Assembly (NCBI GenBank): GCA_902557235.1
Contig: CACDZR010000005.1
Location: 1 to 64,000 of the forward strand
Direction of reading: 5' to 3'
Length of the DNA: 64,000 nt
Source of the DNA: an uncultured Pelagibacteraceae bacterium
GTDB taxonomy: Bacteria; Pseudomonadota; Alphaproteobacteria; Pelagibacterales; Pelagibacteraceae
Shown here: in pieces, positions 23,027-33,032 of the stretch
Position numbering within the stretch: the stretch's first letter is position 1
Layout: every line of letters begins with the position of its first letter
Translations under genes and position numbers: made by a program
Notes under the pieces: generated by a model
The model's input: the letters and a program-made list of their open reading frames with translations, nothing else
Database searches by the model: none
What the model was told of the DNA's origin: nothing

Positions 23027-23959
23027 ATGAAATTATTAACTGGAAACAGCAATAAAGTTTTAAGTAAAAACATTGCTAAATATTTAAAAACAAAACTTGT
23101 AAATTCAAGTATTAGAAAATTTGCTGATGGCGAAATTTATATTGAAATAAATGAAAATATAAGAGGTAACAGTATTTTTATTGTTCAATCTATCTCTTCT
23201 CCAGCAAATGATAATTTAATGGAATTATTGTTATGCATTGATGCTCTAAAAAGGTCATCAGCAAAAAATATAACGGCGGTAATACCTTATTTTGGATATG
23301 CAAGACAAGATAGAAAAGTTGTTCCAAGGACTTCGATATCTGCAAAACTTGTCTCAAATCTAATTACTAAAGCTGGTGCTGATAGAGTGGTAACTGTAGA
23401 TTTGCATGCAGGTCAAATTCAAGGTTTCTTTGATATTCCTGTTGATAACTTATTTTCTACTCCAATATTTGCAAGACACGCTAGAAAGAAAATTAAAAGT
23501 AAAAAAATTATTTGTGTTGCACCTGATGTGGGAGGAACTGAAAGAGCTAGAGCACTTGGAAAACTTTTAAATGTAGGACTAGCTATTGTTGATAAAAGAA
23601 GACCTAAACCTGGACAATCGCAAGTTATGAACGTCATTGGTGATGTAAAAGGTCAAACCTGTATTATAGTTGATGATATAATTGATTCAGGGGGTACAAT
23701 TGTTAATGCAGCAAAAGCTTTGAAATCTCGTGGGGCAAAAGATGTGTACGTTTATATTACTCATGGAGTTTTAAGTGGAGATGCAATTAAAAAAATTAAA
23801 AACTCAGTAATTAAAAATTTAGTAATAACTGATACAATAGACAATGTTCATAAAACTAAAAATGTCAAAAATATTGAGGTTTTGCCAATATCAGGTCTAA
23901 TGGGTGAAGCAATAAAGAGAATTTCAAATTCAACATCTGTATCAGATTTATTTAAATAA
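23027..23959 (+). CDS. prs: Ribose-phosphate pyrophosphokinase
   Basis: Makes PRPP from ribose-5-phosphate and ATP for nucleotide, His and Trp synthesis. The 310-residue protein carries KFADGEIYIEI, VIPYFGYARQDRK, VTVDLHAGQIQGFF and the PRPP-binding loop IVDDIIDSGGT, all in the expected order. Length is normal. A gap of nine bases separates it from pgeF. It is followed after 43 bases by rplY, with a hairpin in the gap. Confidence 0.97.
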   Translation: MKLLTGNSNKVLSKNIAKYLKTKLVNSSIRKFADGEIYIEINENIRGNSIFIVQSISSPANDNLMELLLCIDALKRSSAKNITAVIPYFGYARQDRKVVPRTSISAKLVSNLITKAGADRVVTVDLHAGQIQGFFDIPVDNLFSTPIFARHARKKIKSKKIICVAPDVGGTERARALGKLLNVGLAIVDKRRPKPGQSQVMNVIGDVKGQTCIIVDDIIDSGGTIVNAAKALKSRGAKDVYVYITHGVLSGDAIKKIKNSVIKNLVITDTIDNVHKTKNVKNIEVLPISGLMGEAIKRISNSTSVSDLFK

Positions 23960-23976
23960 ATTCCTTGATTATTTAT

Positions 23977-24001
23977 AAACATGAGTTAAAAAGCTCTGTT
24001 T
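23977..24001 (+). promoter_or_regulatory. Hairpin immediately upstream of rplY
   Basis: AAACA-T-GAG pairs with CTC-TGTTT around an eight-base loop (eight pairs, one bulged T). It ends one base before the rplY ATG at 24003. If it forms in mRNA it would cover the ribosome-binding region; it lacks the long T-tract of a terminator. Confidence 0.35.
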
Positions 24002-24002
24002 T

Positions 24003-24740
24003 ATGAGTTCAATAGAAGCAAACATTAGAGACAATACTACCAAAGGACAGTTAAACGCTATTAGAAATAGTGGAAATGTTCCAGCTATTATATACGGTGG
24101 TAAAGATAAAAATCAAAAAATATCTATTTCAAAAAAATTACTTAAAACTTTTATTGAAAAAGAAAATTTCTTTTCAAGCATAATTACTCTTAATGTTGAT
24201 GGAAGTAACCAAAATGTATTACCAAGAGAGATCAAATATCATATCATAACCGATGAACCAATTCATGTAGATTTTTTAAGAGTACTTCCAGGTGTAAAAA
24301 TAAAGATAGAAATACCTGTAAATTTTATTAATCACGACAAGTCGCCTGGTCTTAAAAAGGGTGGAGTTTTGAATATTGTAAGAAGAAAAGTAGAATTAAA
24401 ATGTCCAAGTGAAAAAATACCTGAAAATTTAACAATAGATCTAGATGGTGTTGATATTGGAGAAAGTTTCAAAATCTCTTCAGTAAAATTAGATCCGGAA
24501 GTTGTTCCAACAATTCAAGGAAGGGATTTTGTAATAGCAACATTAGCAGCTCCAACGGTTATGAAAGAACCTGAAAAACCTGCTGAAGCAGAAGCTGCAG
24601 AGGGTGAAGAAGGTGCTGAGGGTGCAACTGCTGCAGCGGCCGATGGGGATAAAGCTGCTCCTGAGGGTGATAAAGGAGATAAAAAAGAGGGTGATGATAA
24701 AAAACCTGCTGACAAAAAACCTCCTGAAGAAAAAAAATAA
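24003..24740 (+). CDS. rplY: Ribosomal protein bL25 (CTC type)
   Basis: 5S rRNA-binding large-subunit protein with the extra CTC domain. The N-terminal L25 domain includes GNVPAIIYGGKDKN and VDFLRVLPG; the TL5/CTC beta domain follows, with PVNFINHDKSPGLKKGGVLNIVRRKVEL and GVDIGESFKISSVKL. The C-terminal 55 residues or so are a low-complexity Ala/Glu/Asp/Lys tail (from about residue 185). The DNA encoding the tail is noticeably richer in G and C than its surroundings. Pairing with pth downstream is the usual bacterial order. Confidence 0.95.
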   Translation: MSSIEANIRDNTTKGQLNAIRNSGNVPAIIYGGKDKNQKISISKKLLKTFIEKENFFSSIITLNVDGSNQNVLPREIKYHIITDEPIHVDFLRVLPGVKIKIEIPVNFINHDKSPGLKKGGVLNIVRRKVELKCPSEKIPENLTIDLDGVDIGESFKISSVKLDPEVVPTIQGRDFVIATLAAPTVMKEPEKPAEAEAAEGEEGAEGATAAAADGDKAAPEGDKGDKKEGDDKKPADKKPPEEKK

Positions 24741-24770
24741 TCAACTAAATTGAAAATTAATCAATAGATC

Positions 24771-25331
24771 ATGCTTTTATTTGTAGGATTGGGTAATCCA
24801 ACACCAGACAGTGAAAATAATCGACATAATGTTGGGTTTAAAATTATAGACGCAATAAACAAAAAATTTAGTTTATCAAAACAAAAACCAAAATTTAAAG
24901 GCCTATTAACCACTGGCAATATAGGAAATGTTAAAGTTTATGCCATCAAACCTTTGACCTTTATGAATAATTCAGGAATTTGTATTAGAGAGCTTATTGA
25001 ATATTTTAAAATTGATGCTCAAGATGTAATAGTTTTTCATGATGATCTAGATGTGGAATTTGGAAAAATTAAAGCTAAATTTGGAGGATCAAGCGCAGGA
25101 CACAATGGAATTGCATCGATTGATAAGTTTATCGGCAAAGATTATTCTAGAGTTAGAATAGGTATTGGTAAACCCAAAGGAAACATCGAGGTTGCAGATT
25201 ATGTTTTACAAAATTTTGACGAAGATGAGTCATTAGGTATTGAAAAAATATCAAACCATATAAATGACTCAATTTCTTTTCTTGTCGAAAAAAAATTAGA
25301 TCTTTTTTCTAGTACAGTAAATAATAAATAA
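24771..25331 (+). CDS. pth: Peptidyl-tRNA hydrolase
   Basis: Releases tRNA from dropped-off peptidyl-tRNAs. The 186-residue protein has the family N-terminus FVGLGNPTPDSENNRHNVGF with the catalytic His, KPLTFMNNSG, and FHDDLDVEFGKIKAKFGGSSAGHNGI with the active-site Asp and His. It follows rplY after 30 bases and its stop overlaps the ychF start by one base (TAATG). Confidence 0.97.
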   Translation: MLLFVGLGNPTPDSENNRHNVGFKIIDAINKKFSLSKQKPKFKGLLTTGNIGNVKVYAIKPLTFMNNSGICIRELIEYFKIDAQDVIVFHDDLDVEFGKIKAKFGGSSAGHNGIASIDKFIGKDYSRVRIGIGKPKGNIEVADYVLQNFDEDESLGIEKISNHINDSISFLVEKKLDLFSSTVNNK

Positions 25332-26404
25332 TGAGTTTCAAGTGTGGGATCGTTGGTTTGCCAAATGTGGGTAAATCTACTCTCTTCAATGCATTAACTA
25401 ATTCCAATAAAGCTCAAGCAGCTAACTTTCCATTTTGTACAATTGATCCAAATATTGGTGTAGTTAGTGTGCCTGATTATCGATTAGAAAATTTAGCCAA
25501 AATTTCTAAATCAAAAAAAATTATACCTACTACTATTTCTTTTGTTGACATAGCTGGTCTTGTGAAGGGTGCATCTAAAGGTGAAGGTTTGGGAAATAAA
25601 TTTTTATCTCATATTAGAGAAGTAGACGCTGTAATACATATGATTAGATGTTTTGACTCTAGTGATATTCAAAATGTAAATCCTACAGTTGACCCTGTTA
25701 GAGATCTTGAAATAATTGAGACAGAAATGAAACTTGCAGATTTAGAGTCCATTCAAAAAAGACTTGAGAAAAATAACAAAAAAAATATTGATGAGGATCA
25801 AATTAAAATTCTTCAAAGTTGTTTAGACTTAATTAATAATGATCAAGATTTAACAAGTTTAAAATCAGAGTTTAGCAAAAAACAACTAAATTTAAGTGGT
25901 TTATTGTCTTTGAAGCCCAAAATATTTGTTTGTAATGTTGATGAGAAAAGTGTCCAAAATGGAAACGGTTACACTAAATCATTCTTAGAAAAATTTGGTT
26001 TAGAAAACACTTTGATTGTATCGGCTGATATTGAAAATCAAATCAATGAGTTAGATAGTGAAGAAAGAAAAAACTACATGGAAATGATTGGTTTAAAGGA
26101 CACTGGCTTGGATATGTTGATACAAAAAGGTTATAAGATTTTAGAATTAGACACTTTTTTTACCTCAGGTCCTGAGGAAACAAGAGCCTGGACTATTCAG
26201 AAAAATTGTTTAGCTCCAAAAGCTGCTGGTGAAATACATACTGATTTTGAAAAAGGATTTATTAGAGCTGAGACTATTTCTTATAATGATTTTGTTGAAA
26301 ATGATGGATGGGTAAATTCTAAAACAAATGGAAAAATGAGATTAGAAGGTAAAGACTATATTGTTAAAGACGGTGACGTTTTAAACTTTCGTTTCAATAC
26401 GTGA
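25331..26404 (+). CDS. ychF: Redox-regulated ATPase/GTPase YchF
   Basis: OBG-family P-loop protein that prefers ATP and is linked to stress responses and ribosomes. The G1 loop GLPNVGKSTLFNALT, G3 DIAGLVKGASKGEGLGN, and the C-terminal TGS-like domain ending in [16 protein letters not shown] are all present in 357 residues. It starts one base inside the pth stop, and its last 24 bases overlap the 3' end of petC on the other strand. Confidence 0.96.
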   Translation: MSFKCGIVGLPNVGKSTLFNALTNSNKAQAANFPFCTIDPNIGVVSVPDYRLENLAKISKSKKIIPTTISFVDIAGLVKGASKGEGLGNKFLSHIREVDAVIHMIRCFDSSDIQNVNPTVDPVRDLEIIETEMKLADLESIQKRLEKNNKKNIDEDQIKILQSCLDLINNDQDLTSLKSEFSKKQLNLSGLLSLKPKIFVCNVDEKSVQNGNGYTKSFLEKFGLENTLIVSADIENQINELDSEERKNYMEMIGLKDTGLDMLIQKGYKILELDTFFTSGPEETRAWTIQKNCLAPKAAGEIHTDFEKGFIRAETISYNDFVENDGWVNSKTNGKMRLEGKDYIVKDGDVLNFRFNT

Positions 26405-27160
26405 CCAGATTCTCTTCATGCTGAAATAAACTAAAACTGTTAATATAATTAAGTAAACTATTGCTTTAAAACCCATTTTATGACGTGTCTCTAAATGAGG
26501 TTCTGCAGTCCACATTAAAAAAGTTGTAACATCTTTTGCCATTTGTTCCACAGAGGCATTCGTACCATCTGAGTATTCTACCAAACCATCAGAAAGTTGA
26601 TTGGACATTTTAATCTTATTTCCATACATGTATTTATTGTAGTAAACACCATCATCTAAAGTCACTCCAGCTGGAGGATCCTCATATCCTTGAAGGAGTG
26701 AATAGATATAATCAACTCCACCTCCTCTAGCTTTTACTAAAACAGTCATATCAGGTGGATATGCACCACCATTTGCTGCTTGAGCGGCTTTTTCATTTTC
26801 GTAAGGCATTACAAATTTATCTGACAACCTTCCTGGTCTCATAAACATTTCACCATCCGCATTTGGTCCATCTTTTACCTCGAAAGATGCTGCAATGGCT
26901 TTTGCTTGTTCCACTGAAAACTCAGGCCCACCCTCTTCTACTAAGTTTCTATAACTCAAATATTTCATAGAATGACATGACGAACATACTTCTTGATAAA
27001 CTTGATATCCTCTTTGAAGTGAGGCTCTGTCAAATTTTCCAAAAGGACCTTTAAAACTCCAATCTGTTTTCAAATATTCAACTTTTTCAGCCGCATTAGA
27101 ATTAAATTGAAATCCAAGTAATAGTGCTATTAAAAACGATAATCTAAAAAAATTTTTCAC
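26381..27160 (-). CDS. petC: Cytochrome c1 of the bc1 complex
   Basis: Membrane-anchored c-type cytochrome passing electrons from the Rieske protein to cytochrome c. A signal peptide covers residues 1-24, the heme-binding C59-x2-C62-H63 follows, and an axial Met lies in the [14 protein letters not shown] region. A C-terminal membrane helix ([15 protein letters not shown]) ends in a short basic cytoplasmic tail. At 259 residues it is a separate c1, not fused with cytochrome b. It overlaps petB by four bases (ATGA). Confidence 0.96.
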   Translation of the reverse strand: MKNFFRLSFLIALLLGFQFNSNAAEKVEYLKTDWSFKGPFGKFDRASLQRGYQVYQEVCSSCHSMKYLSYRNLVEEGGPEFSVEQAKAIAASFEVKDGPNADGEMFMRPGRLSDKFVMPYENEKAAQAANGGAYPPDMTVLVKARGGGVDYIYSLLQGYEDPPAGVTLDDGVYYNKYMYGNKIKMSNQLSDGLVEYSDGTNASVEQMAKDVTTFLMWTAEPHLETRHKMGFKAIVYLIILTVLVYFSMKRIWSRIETKV

Positions 27161-28422
27161 TGATCTTTAAAAGTATCCTTTTTTTTCACCGCAGCAAGAT
27201 TTGGTGATCCACCTAAAATAGGTTCGGTAATACTCAAAGGAACGGGTGTGGTTCTTTCCTTAAATCCTAAAATTGGTAGCACAACTAAAAAATGAAGGAA
27301 GTAATATGCTGTAGCAACCCTTGCAATTAACAAGTAAAGGCCCTCTGCTGGCATAGCTCCAACGTATCCTAAAATTAAAACATCAGCTACTAAGATCCAA
27401 TAGAACTGTTTATACAAAGGTCTAAAAACTGCAGATCTAATTTTTGATGTATCTAACCATGGTAATGCAGCTAATATCAGAATAGCAGACAACATCGCTA
27501 TAACTCCTAAAAGTTTATCTGGGACTGATCTCAAAATTGCATAAAAAGGTAAAAGATACCACTCTGGAACAATGTGAGCTGGTGTTACAAGAGGATTAGC
27601 TTCAATGTAATTATCAGCATGACCTAAAATATTTGGTGTATAGAAAACAAAAAAAGCAAAAACAATCATAAACATCAACAACGCAAAACCATCTTTAATA
27701 ACTATATATGGATGAAATGGAACTGTGTCTTTTGATGGTTTTTTTATATCAATACCAATTGGATTATTATTTCCAGGCACGTGAAGAGCCCAAATATGTA
27801 AAACGACTAAACCTAAAATTAAAAAAGGAATTAAGTAGTGTAGAGTGAAAAATCTTGTAAGTGTTGGGTTATCTACTGAATATCCTCCCCATAACCATGT
27901 TACTATTCCCTCACCTACTAAAGGAATTGCACTAAATAAATTTGTAATAACTGTAGCTCCCCAAAAACTCATTTGTCCCCATGGCAAAACATAGCCTAAG
28001 AAAGCAGCTGCCATCATAAGAAGATAAATGATTATACCAATAATCCATATAATTTCTCTCGGTGATTTATATGAGCCGTAAAACAAAGATCTGAATATGT
28101 GAATGTATACTGCTAAGAAAAACATTGAAGCACCATTTGCATGTATATATCTTATCAACCATCCGTAGTTTACATCTCTCATTATATGTTCGACACTTTG
28201 GAACGCCATATCAGCATGTGCAATATAATGCATTGCTAAAACTAATCCGGTTACAATTTGAGTAATTAAACAAAAGGTAAGAATTCCACCAAAAGTCCAC
28301 CAATAATTCAAATTTTTTGGTGTTGGGTAATCTGTTAAATGATTTGCTAAAGTTAAAAGAGGTAACCTATCGTTAAACCATTTTCCAACTTTTGATTTTG
28401 GTGTGTATTCGTGTTCACTCAT
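27157..28422 (-). CDS. petB: Cytochrome b of the bc1 complex
   Basis: Eight-helix membrane subunit carrying both quinone sites and two b hemes. The 421 residues include [22 protein letters not shown], the Qo-site helix region with [19 protein letters not shown], paired heme His residues, the diagnostic PEWY motif ([14 protein letters not shown]) and a full-length C-terminal half. It sits between petA (six-base gap) and petC (ATGA overlap). Confidence 0.98.
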   Translation of the reverse strand: MSEHEYTPKSKVGKWFNDRLPLLTLANHLTDYPTPKNLNYWWTFGGILTFCLITQIVTGLVLAMHYIAHADMAFQSVEHIMRDVNYGWLIRYIHANGASMFFLAVYIHIFRSLFYGSYKSPREIIWIIGIIIYLLMMAAAFLGYVLPWGQMSFWGATVITNLFSAIPLVGEGIVTWLWGGYSVDNPTLTRFFTLHYLIPFLILGLVVLHIWALHVPGNNNPIGIDIKKPSKDTVPFHPYIVIKDGFALLMFMIVFAFFVFYTPNILGHADNYIEANPLVTPAHIVPEWYLLPFYAILRSVPDKLLGVIAMLSAILILAALPWLDTSKIRSAVFRPLYKQFYWILVADVLILGYVGAMPAEGLYLLIARVATAYYFLHFLVVLPILGFKERTTPVPLSITEPILGGSPNLAAVKKKDTFKDQ

Positions 28423-28428
28423 AAAAAA

Positions 28429-28935
28429 TTATCCAATCTTAATTGTGTTAGCATCAACAAATTTATATTCAGGGATTTCCATATTTGTTGGGGCTGGACC
28501 TTTTCTAATTCTTCCTGAAGTATCATAATGAGAACCATGACATGGGCAGAACCATCCATTATAATCTCCTTTTTGATCTAAAGGCACACAACCTAAGTGC
28601 GTACATACTCCGAGCATAACAAGCCACTCTGGATCTTTTGCACGATCTTCATCTTTTTCTGGATGCTTTAAATCTTCCATCTTGACAGCTTTAGCCTCTG
28701 CTATTTCTTCTTGTGTTCTTCTTCTGATAAAAACTGGTTTTCCTCTCCACAGTACAGTAATAGTTTTTCCAGGATCAACTGCACTTACATCAACTTCAGT
28801 ACTCGCTAGTGCTTTTACCGAAGCATCTGGGTTCATTTGATCTATCATAGGCCAAATCACTGCACCTGCTCCTACAGCTCCCACTGCATAAGTGGCTGTA
28901 AATAAAAAATCTCTTCTTTTAGTTTTCTTTTCCAC
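28429..28935 (-). CDS. petA: Rieske iron-sulfur subunit of the bc1 complex
   Basis: 168-residue 2Fe-2S protein oxidising quinol at the Qo site. A twin-arginine-like N-terminus ([15 protein letters not shown]) precedes the membrane anchor, and the cluster-binding loops CTHLGC and CPCHGSHYD with GPAP are intact. The start codon is GTG at 28933-28935, the first gene of petABC. The gap upstream to trmL is 91 bases and carries the promoters of both divergent units. Confidence 0.97.
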   Translation of the reverse strand: MEKKTKRRDFLFTATYAVGAVGAGAVIWPMIDQMNPDASVKALASTEVDVSAVDPGKTITVLWRGKPVFIRRRTQEEIAEAKAVKMEDLKHPEKDEDRAKDPEWLVMLGVCTHLGCVPLDQKGDYNGWFCPCHGSHYDTSGRIRKGPAPTNMEIPEYKFVDANTIKIG

Positions 28936-28992
28936 TATCTATAGGTTTTTATAATTCTATATGTTGATTTAGGTAGTTAATATATGATTACA

Positions 28993-28998
28993 TATAAT
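28993..28998 (+). promoter_or_regulatory. Probable -10 box for trmL
   Basis: A perfect TATAAT lies in the petA/trmL divergent gap, about 28 bases before the trmL ATG. The nearest TTG-type hexamer (28964-28969) is 23 bases away, too far for a standard promoter, so only the -10 is called. Confidence 0.35.
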
Positions 28999-29026
28999 AA
29001 AAAAGTATTATTTTTCTACTGATAGA

Positions 29027-29500
29027 ATGACACATAATCTAATTAATGATGGGCCAAAAATTGCACTATTTGAACCTGATATTCCTCAAAATACTGCTGC
29101 GATCATAAGAACTTGTGCCTGTTTAGGGGCGAAATTAGAAATAATAGAGCCTTGTGGTTTTTTATTAAATGATAAAAGATTTAAAAGGGTTGTGATGGAT
29201 TATATGGATGAAAAAGAGATTAGGTATTATGAGAGCTCCGATCAATTTTTTGATGAAAAACAGAGTCAAAGAATTATACTCATGACAACAAAAGCCTCTA
29301 GCTCATATACACAATTTAAGTTTAAAAAAAATGATACAATTTTATTTGGAAGAGAAAGTGCAGGAGTGCCTGAATATGTGCATAAAATGATAAATAATAG
29401 GTTAAAAATTCCAATGAGAAATAATAAGCGTTCTCTTAATATTTCTTCTTCTGTTGCAATAGTATTGGCTGAGTGCTTAAAACAAAATGAATTAATTTAA
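29027..29500 (+). CDS. trmL: tRNA (cytidine(34)-2'-O)-methyltransferase
   Basis: SPOUT-class methyltransferase for the wobble base of tRNA-Leu. The 157-residue protein has PDIPQNTAAIIRTCACLGA near the start, and the knotted SAM site FGRESAGVPEYVH, LKIPM and RSLNISSSVAIVLAE. It is the first gene of a trmL-hemF-greA run: hemF begins on the base after its stop. Confidence 0.94.
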   Translation: MTHNLINDGPKIALFEPDIPQNTAAIIRTCACLGAKLEIIEPCGFLLNDKRFKRVVMDYMDEKEIRYYESSDQFFDEKQSQRIILMTTKASSSYTQFKFKKNDTILFGRESAGVPEYVHKMINNRLKIPMRNNKRSLNISSSVAIVLAECLKQNELI

Positions 29501-30328
29501 ATGGATCTAGAAATAAAACAAAAATTAACAAGTAATTGGTTTAAATCTTTGCAGGAAATGTTTTGTAAAACTATTGTTGATTTTGAAAAAAACAAGATCA
29601 GTTTCAAGTCGACTACATGGAGAAGAAATTTAAAAAAAGATGAAGGTGGTGGTGAATATAGAATTTTAAAAGATGGAAAAGTTTTTGATAAAGTGGGTGT
29701 TAATTTTTCAAAAGTTTATGGAAAATTTCCAAAAAAATTTCAACAAAATATACCAGGTGCTCAAAAAGATCCTAGGTTCTGGGCATCGGGTATATCTGTA
29801 GTAATGCATATGAAAAACCCTTTAATTCCCGCGATGCATTTTAACACTAGATATATTTGTACGACTTTTGATTGGTTCGGTGGAGGTATTGATGTTACGC
29901 CTTCAAAAAAAGATAACAAAGAAAAAGAGGTGTTTCATAAAACACTTAGGGATATGTGCAATCGACATGACAAAAGTTATTATAAAAAATATAAAAAGTG
30001 GTGTGATGAATATTTTTATCTACCTCATAGAAAAGAACCTCGTGGAATAGGTGGTATTTTTTTTGATTATAAAAAAGATAATTTTGAAAAAAATTTTAAA
30101 TTTGTCAGAGATGTTGGTGTTACTTTTGAGTCTATTTTTCAAAAAATTATAAGTAAAAAAATTAAAAAAAAATGGACTTCTAAAGATAAAGAAAATCAAT
30201 ATATTAAAAGAGGGAGATATGCGGAATTTAATTTATTGTATGACAGGGGTACAAAATTTGGATTACAAACAGGTGGTAATGTTGAGGGAATATTAATGTC
30301 ATTACCTCCTCATGCAAAATGGAAATAA
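29501..30328 (+). CDS. hemF: Oxygen-dependent coproporphyrinogen III oxidase
   Basis: Converts coproporphyrinogen III to protoporphyrinogen IX using O2. The 275-residue protein shows [33 protein letters not shown] and the signature [11 protein letters not shown], then [18 protein letters not shown] and [22 protein letters not shown]. An O2-requiring enzyme fits the aerobic chain encoded nearby (bc1 and cytochrome oxidase). It abuts trmL and is one base from greA. Confidence 0.97.
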   Translation: MDLEIKQKLTSNWFKSLQEMFCKTIVDFEKNKISFKSTTWRRNLKKDEGGGEYRILKDGKVFDKVGVNFSKVYGKFPKKFQQNIPGAQKDPRFWASGISVVMHMKNPLIPAMHFNTRYICTTFDWFGGGIDVTPSKKDNKEKEVFHKTLRDMCNRHDKSYYKKYKKWCDEYFYLPHRKEPRGIGGIFFDYKKDNFEKNFKFVRDVGVTFESIFQKIISKKIKKKWTSKDKENQYIKRGRYAEFNLLYDRGTKFGLQTGGNVEGILMSLPPHAKWK

Positions 30329-30329
30329 A

Positions 30330-30806
30330 ATGGATAAAGAACCAATTACTCTAAATGGATTAAATAAATTGAAAGAAGAACTAATTTTTTTAAAAGAAAA
30401 AAAAAGACCTGAAATAGTTGCTGCAATTGCTGAAGCAAGATCTCACGGAGACTTAAAAGAAAATGCTGAGTATCATGCAGCAAAAGAGGAACAGTCTCAC
30501 AACGAAGGCAGAATAACAGAAATAAATGATATTATAGCAAGAGCAAACGTTATTGATGTTACTAAAATTAATAATGATGGCAAAGTGATTTTTGGTGCCA
30601 CTGTATTTCTAGAAAATTTAGATACTGGTGAAAAGATAGATTACAAAATAGTTGGAAGAGATGAGGCAGACTTAAAAAAAAAATTATTATATTTTCAATC
30701 ACCAATAGGTAAGGGTCTTATTGGAAAAAATAAAAAAGATCTTGTGGAGATAAATACTCCCGCTGGAGTAAAAAACTTTGAAATTAAAGACGTCAAATAT
30801 CTTTAA
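30330..30806 (+). CDS. greA: Transcription elongation factor GreA
   Basis: Rescues backtracked RNA polymerase by stimulating transcript cleavage. The N-terminal coiled coil carries the acidic tip and the signature [21 protein letters not shown]; the FKBP-like C-terminal domain ends with [19 protein letters not shown] prefer ATG at 30330, one base after the hemF stop, over an upstream in-frame ATG at 30312 that adds six non-conserved residues. Its stop overlaps the convergent cca gene stop by four bases. Confidence 0.96.
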   Translation: MDKEPITLNGLNKLKEELIFLKEKKRPEIVAAIAEARSHGDLKENAEYHAAKEEQSHNEGRITEINDIIARANVIDVTKINNDGKVIFGATVFLENLDTGEKIDYKIVGRDEADLKKKLLYFQSPIGKGLIGKNKKDLVEINTPAGVKNFEIKDVKYL

Positions 30807-32077
30807 CCTTTAACAATATTATCGATTTGTTTTTCAGTAATTTCAAAATTATTTCTTACCCACTCTTCCTCAATTAATTTAAGCATACTTCCCAATTGTC
30901 TTCCCTCTGGTATTTTGTATCTTGTCATTAATAAATCAGCTCCAACAGGCAAACTTGGTGTAATCTTATTTTTATAAAGTTCTAATAAACTTAACATTGT
31001 CTTATCTAATTTCTTTGATTTTATAATTTTAAAATTTAAAATATCTAACACTGCTTGTTTGCCATTATAATATAAAACTTTATTTAAGTTGGCTTCATTT
31101 AAAGTTTTTATTCCTTCCTTTTCATTATAAAAATTATTAATAGCATAAGCTCTTTTTTGATCTTTTTTTGAAATATTATATTTGTATAAGAAATATTCTA
31201 AATTATCTGTTCCATCTATTATCATTAAAAATAAAATAAATATAAAATCCAATTCAACAAAAAATTCTTTCTTAACTTTGATTGAATTAATAACACTTTT
31301 GATATTCTTTAGCTCTGGAAAAATCAGTAATATTAATTCGATGCTGAATTTATCTTTTGATAATTTTTCTAATTGATTTGATTTTAATAATTTTTTTAAC
31401 TCATCTAATAATCTTTCTTTAGATATTATAGAAATACCACTTATATTGATTTTTATTGTTTTAATTATTTCTTCTTTGTGAGGTTGTTTTGAATAATTTA
31501 AAAAAAATCTTAAGTATCTTAATATCCTTAAATAATCCTCTTTAATTCTTTTTTCAGGATCACCAATAAAGTTAACCTGCCCCATTTCAATATCTTTTTT
31601 TCCATTATGAGGATCGAATATATTTCCATCTAAATCAGCATAAATAGAGTTAATAGTAAAATCCCTTCTCGCAGCATCTTTTTTCCAATCTTTTGAGAAT
31701 TTTACCTTTGCATGTCTACCATCTGTAAAAATATCTTCTCTTAGAGATGTTATCTCAAACTTATGATCATCTAGAATTGCTGTAATTGTTCCATGCTCAA
31801 TTCCAGACGCATAAAAATTTATTTTATTTTTTTTTAAGATTTCGGAGACTTCTATAGGATTTAAATTTGTTGCTAAATCTATGTCATCAACTTTCTCATT
31901 ATTAAATATTTTTCTCAAACAACCTCCAACATACCTAATCTCACTTTCAGATGAGTGAGAATTAATAGCCTCAAAAATTTTTTTCACAGGCGTTGTTATT
32001 GAAAGTTTTTTGATATTATTCTTAAATGAGTAAAGGTTTTTTGAGCTCGAGAAAATTTTATTAAAAAAGTTTTTCAT
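30803..32077 (-). CDS. cca: CCA tRNA nucleotidyltransferase / poly(A) polymerase family
   Basis: Adds or repairs the 3' CCA end of tRNAs. The 424-residue class II nucleotidyltransferase has the signature [23 protein letters not shown] with the catalytic Asp pair, the [28 protein letters not shown] segment, and [21 protein letters not shown]. It ends at a four-base stop overlap with greA. Poly(A) polymerase cannot be told from CCA enzyme on sequence alone, but alphaproteobacterial CCA enzymes have this length. A tRNA-Gln gene lies just upstream. Confidence 0.9.
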   Translation of the reverse strand: MKNFFNKIFSSSKNLYSFKNNIKKLSITTPVKKIFEAINSHSSESEIRYVGGCLRKIFNNEKVDDIDLATNLNPIEVSEILKKNKINFYASGIEHGTITAILDDHKFEITSLREDIFTDGRHAKVKFSKDWKKDAARRDFTINSIYADLDGNIFDPHNGKKDIEMGQVNFIGDPEKRIKEDYLRILRYLRFFLNYSKQPHKEEIIKTIKINISGISIISKERLLDELKKLLKSNQLEKLSKDKFSIELILLIFPELKNIKSVINSIKVKKEFFVELDFIFILFLMIIDGTDNLEYFLYKYNISKKDQKRAYAINNFYNEKEGIKTLNEANLNKVLYYNGKQAVLDILNFKIIKSKKLDKTMLSLLELYKNKITPSLPVGADLLMTRYKIPEGRQLGSMLKLIEEEWVRNNFEITEKQIDNIVKG

Positions 32078-32080
32078 ATT

Positions 32081-32154
32081 TGGCTGGGGCGCTAGGATTC
32101 GAACCTAGGATGCAGGTACCAAAAACCCGTGCCTTACCGCTTGGCTACGCCCCA
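32081..32154 (-). tRNA. tRNA-Gln (anticodon TTG)
   Basis: The 74-base cloverleaf is complete: acceptor stem TGGGGCG pairing with CGCCCCA (the U1-A72 pair typical of tRNA-Gln), a discriminator G, an encoded CCA end, a D arm GCC...GGC, an anticodon arm CGGGT/ACCTG with loop TTTTGGT (anticodon TTG), and a T arm CTAGG/CCTAG with loop TTCGAAT. No intron. The 5' flank, between this gene and the ispE end, is AT-rich and contains a possible -10. Confidence 0.97.
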
Positions 32155-32163
32155 ATCTAATTT

Positions 32164-32172
32164 CGTATAACA
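32164..32172 (-). promoter_or_regulatory. Possible extended -10 for tRNA-Gln
   Basis: Reading the minus strand, TGTTATACG lies about 10 bases before the tRNA 5' end and matches an extended -10 (TGnTATA). No separate -35 is required for extended -10 elements. Weak call based on position. Confidence 0.3.
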
Positions 32173-32185
32173 CAAAAAAAAGAGT

Positions 32186-33031
32186 TTATATAGTTTTTGC
32201 AACTTTACACCAGCAATTTTTATATTTTCTACTGAATTTTTTTTTTACATCATCGCATAATTTTTTAGATTTAAAATATGCGACAATTGCTGAACCTGAT
32301 CCTGTCATTCTTACAAAACTCTTATTTGAAGATTTTTCAAGAAAATGTTTGATATTTTTTAATTTTGGAAACTTAGATAAAGAAATTGCCTCAAGAGAAT
32401 TATTGAGTTTTTTCAAATTATCAAAGTTAAACATTTTCTTAGAAAGTTTATTAAATCTTGGTTTTGTGAATTTTTTAACACCTGAATATATCTCTTTTGT
32501 TGAACATCCAAAACTAGGTTTAACAATCAGCACATTAAATTTTTTGCAGTTTTTAAACTCTTTAATCTGATTGTTGGATTTAAGAATTGTAAAAGTAGAA
32601 TTAAGACCGAGAGCTACATCTGAACCTATTGATTTACAAATTGAAATTAATTGTCTTTTATTGGGATTTATAAATTTTTTTTTAATCAAATATTTTAATA
32701 TGTTTGCAGCATTCATGGATCCGCCTCCCAATCCAGATTTTGATGGAATATATTTATTAACTTTTATCTCAAACTTAGAACTTGTAAGTAACTTTTCTTT
32801 CTCTAAAAATTTAAACAATTTTGAAATTGTGTTTTTTGGGCCGATGTTTTTTGAAAATTTTCCTTTAAATGAAATTATATGTTTTTTAGATTGAATTTTT
32901 TTAATCAAAATAACATCATGTAACGTAACAAAACCAACAACACTCTCAATTTTATGTAACTTGGAAGTTTTTCCAGTGATGTTAAGAGCTAAGTTAATTT
33001 TAGCATAAGACTTTATCCTGGAATAACTCAT
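32186..33031 (-). CDS. ispE: 4-diphosphocytidyl-2-C-methyl-D-erythritol kinase
   Basis: GHMP kinase of the MEP isoprenoid pathway. The 281-residue protein starts with SYAKINLALNITGK, has the ATP loop PSKSGLGGGSMNAANIL and a C-terminal MTGSGSAIVAYF. The pathway's last enzyme, IspH, is also in this window (49.5 kb). It starts one base after the upstream TPR gene ends. Length and motifs are standard. Confidence 0.95.
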   Translation of the reverse strand: MSYSRIKSYAKINLALNITGKTSKLHKIESVVGFVTLHDVILIKKIQSKKHIISFKGKFSKNIGPKNTISKLFKFLEKEKLLTSSKFEIKVNKYIPSKSGLGGGSMNAANILKYLIKKKFINPNKRQLISICKSIGSDVALGLNSTFTILKSNNQIKEFKNCKKFNVLIVKPSFGCSTKEIYSGVKKFTKPRFNKLSKKMFNFDNLKKLNNSLEAISLSKFPKLKNIKHFLEKSSNKSFVRMTGSGSAIVAYFKSKKLCDDVKKKFSRKYKNCWCKVAKTI

Positions 33032-33032
33032 C

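Noticed and set aside
24515..24744. Long minus-strand open frames across the rplY tail
   Set aside because: They arise as a shadow of the low-complexity Ala/Glu/Lys-coding repeat and have Ser/Pro- or Leu/His-rich nonsense composition.
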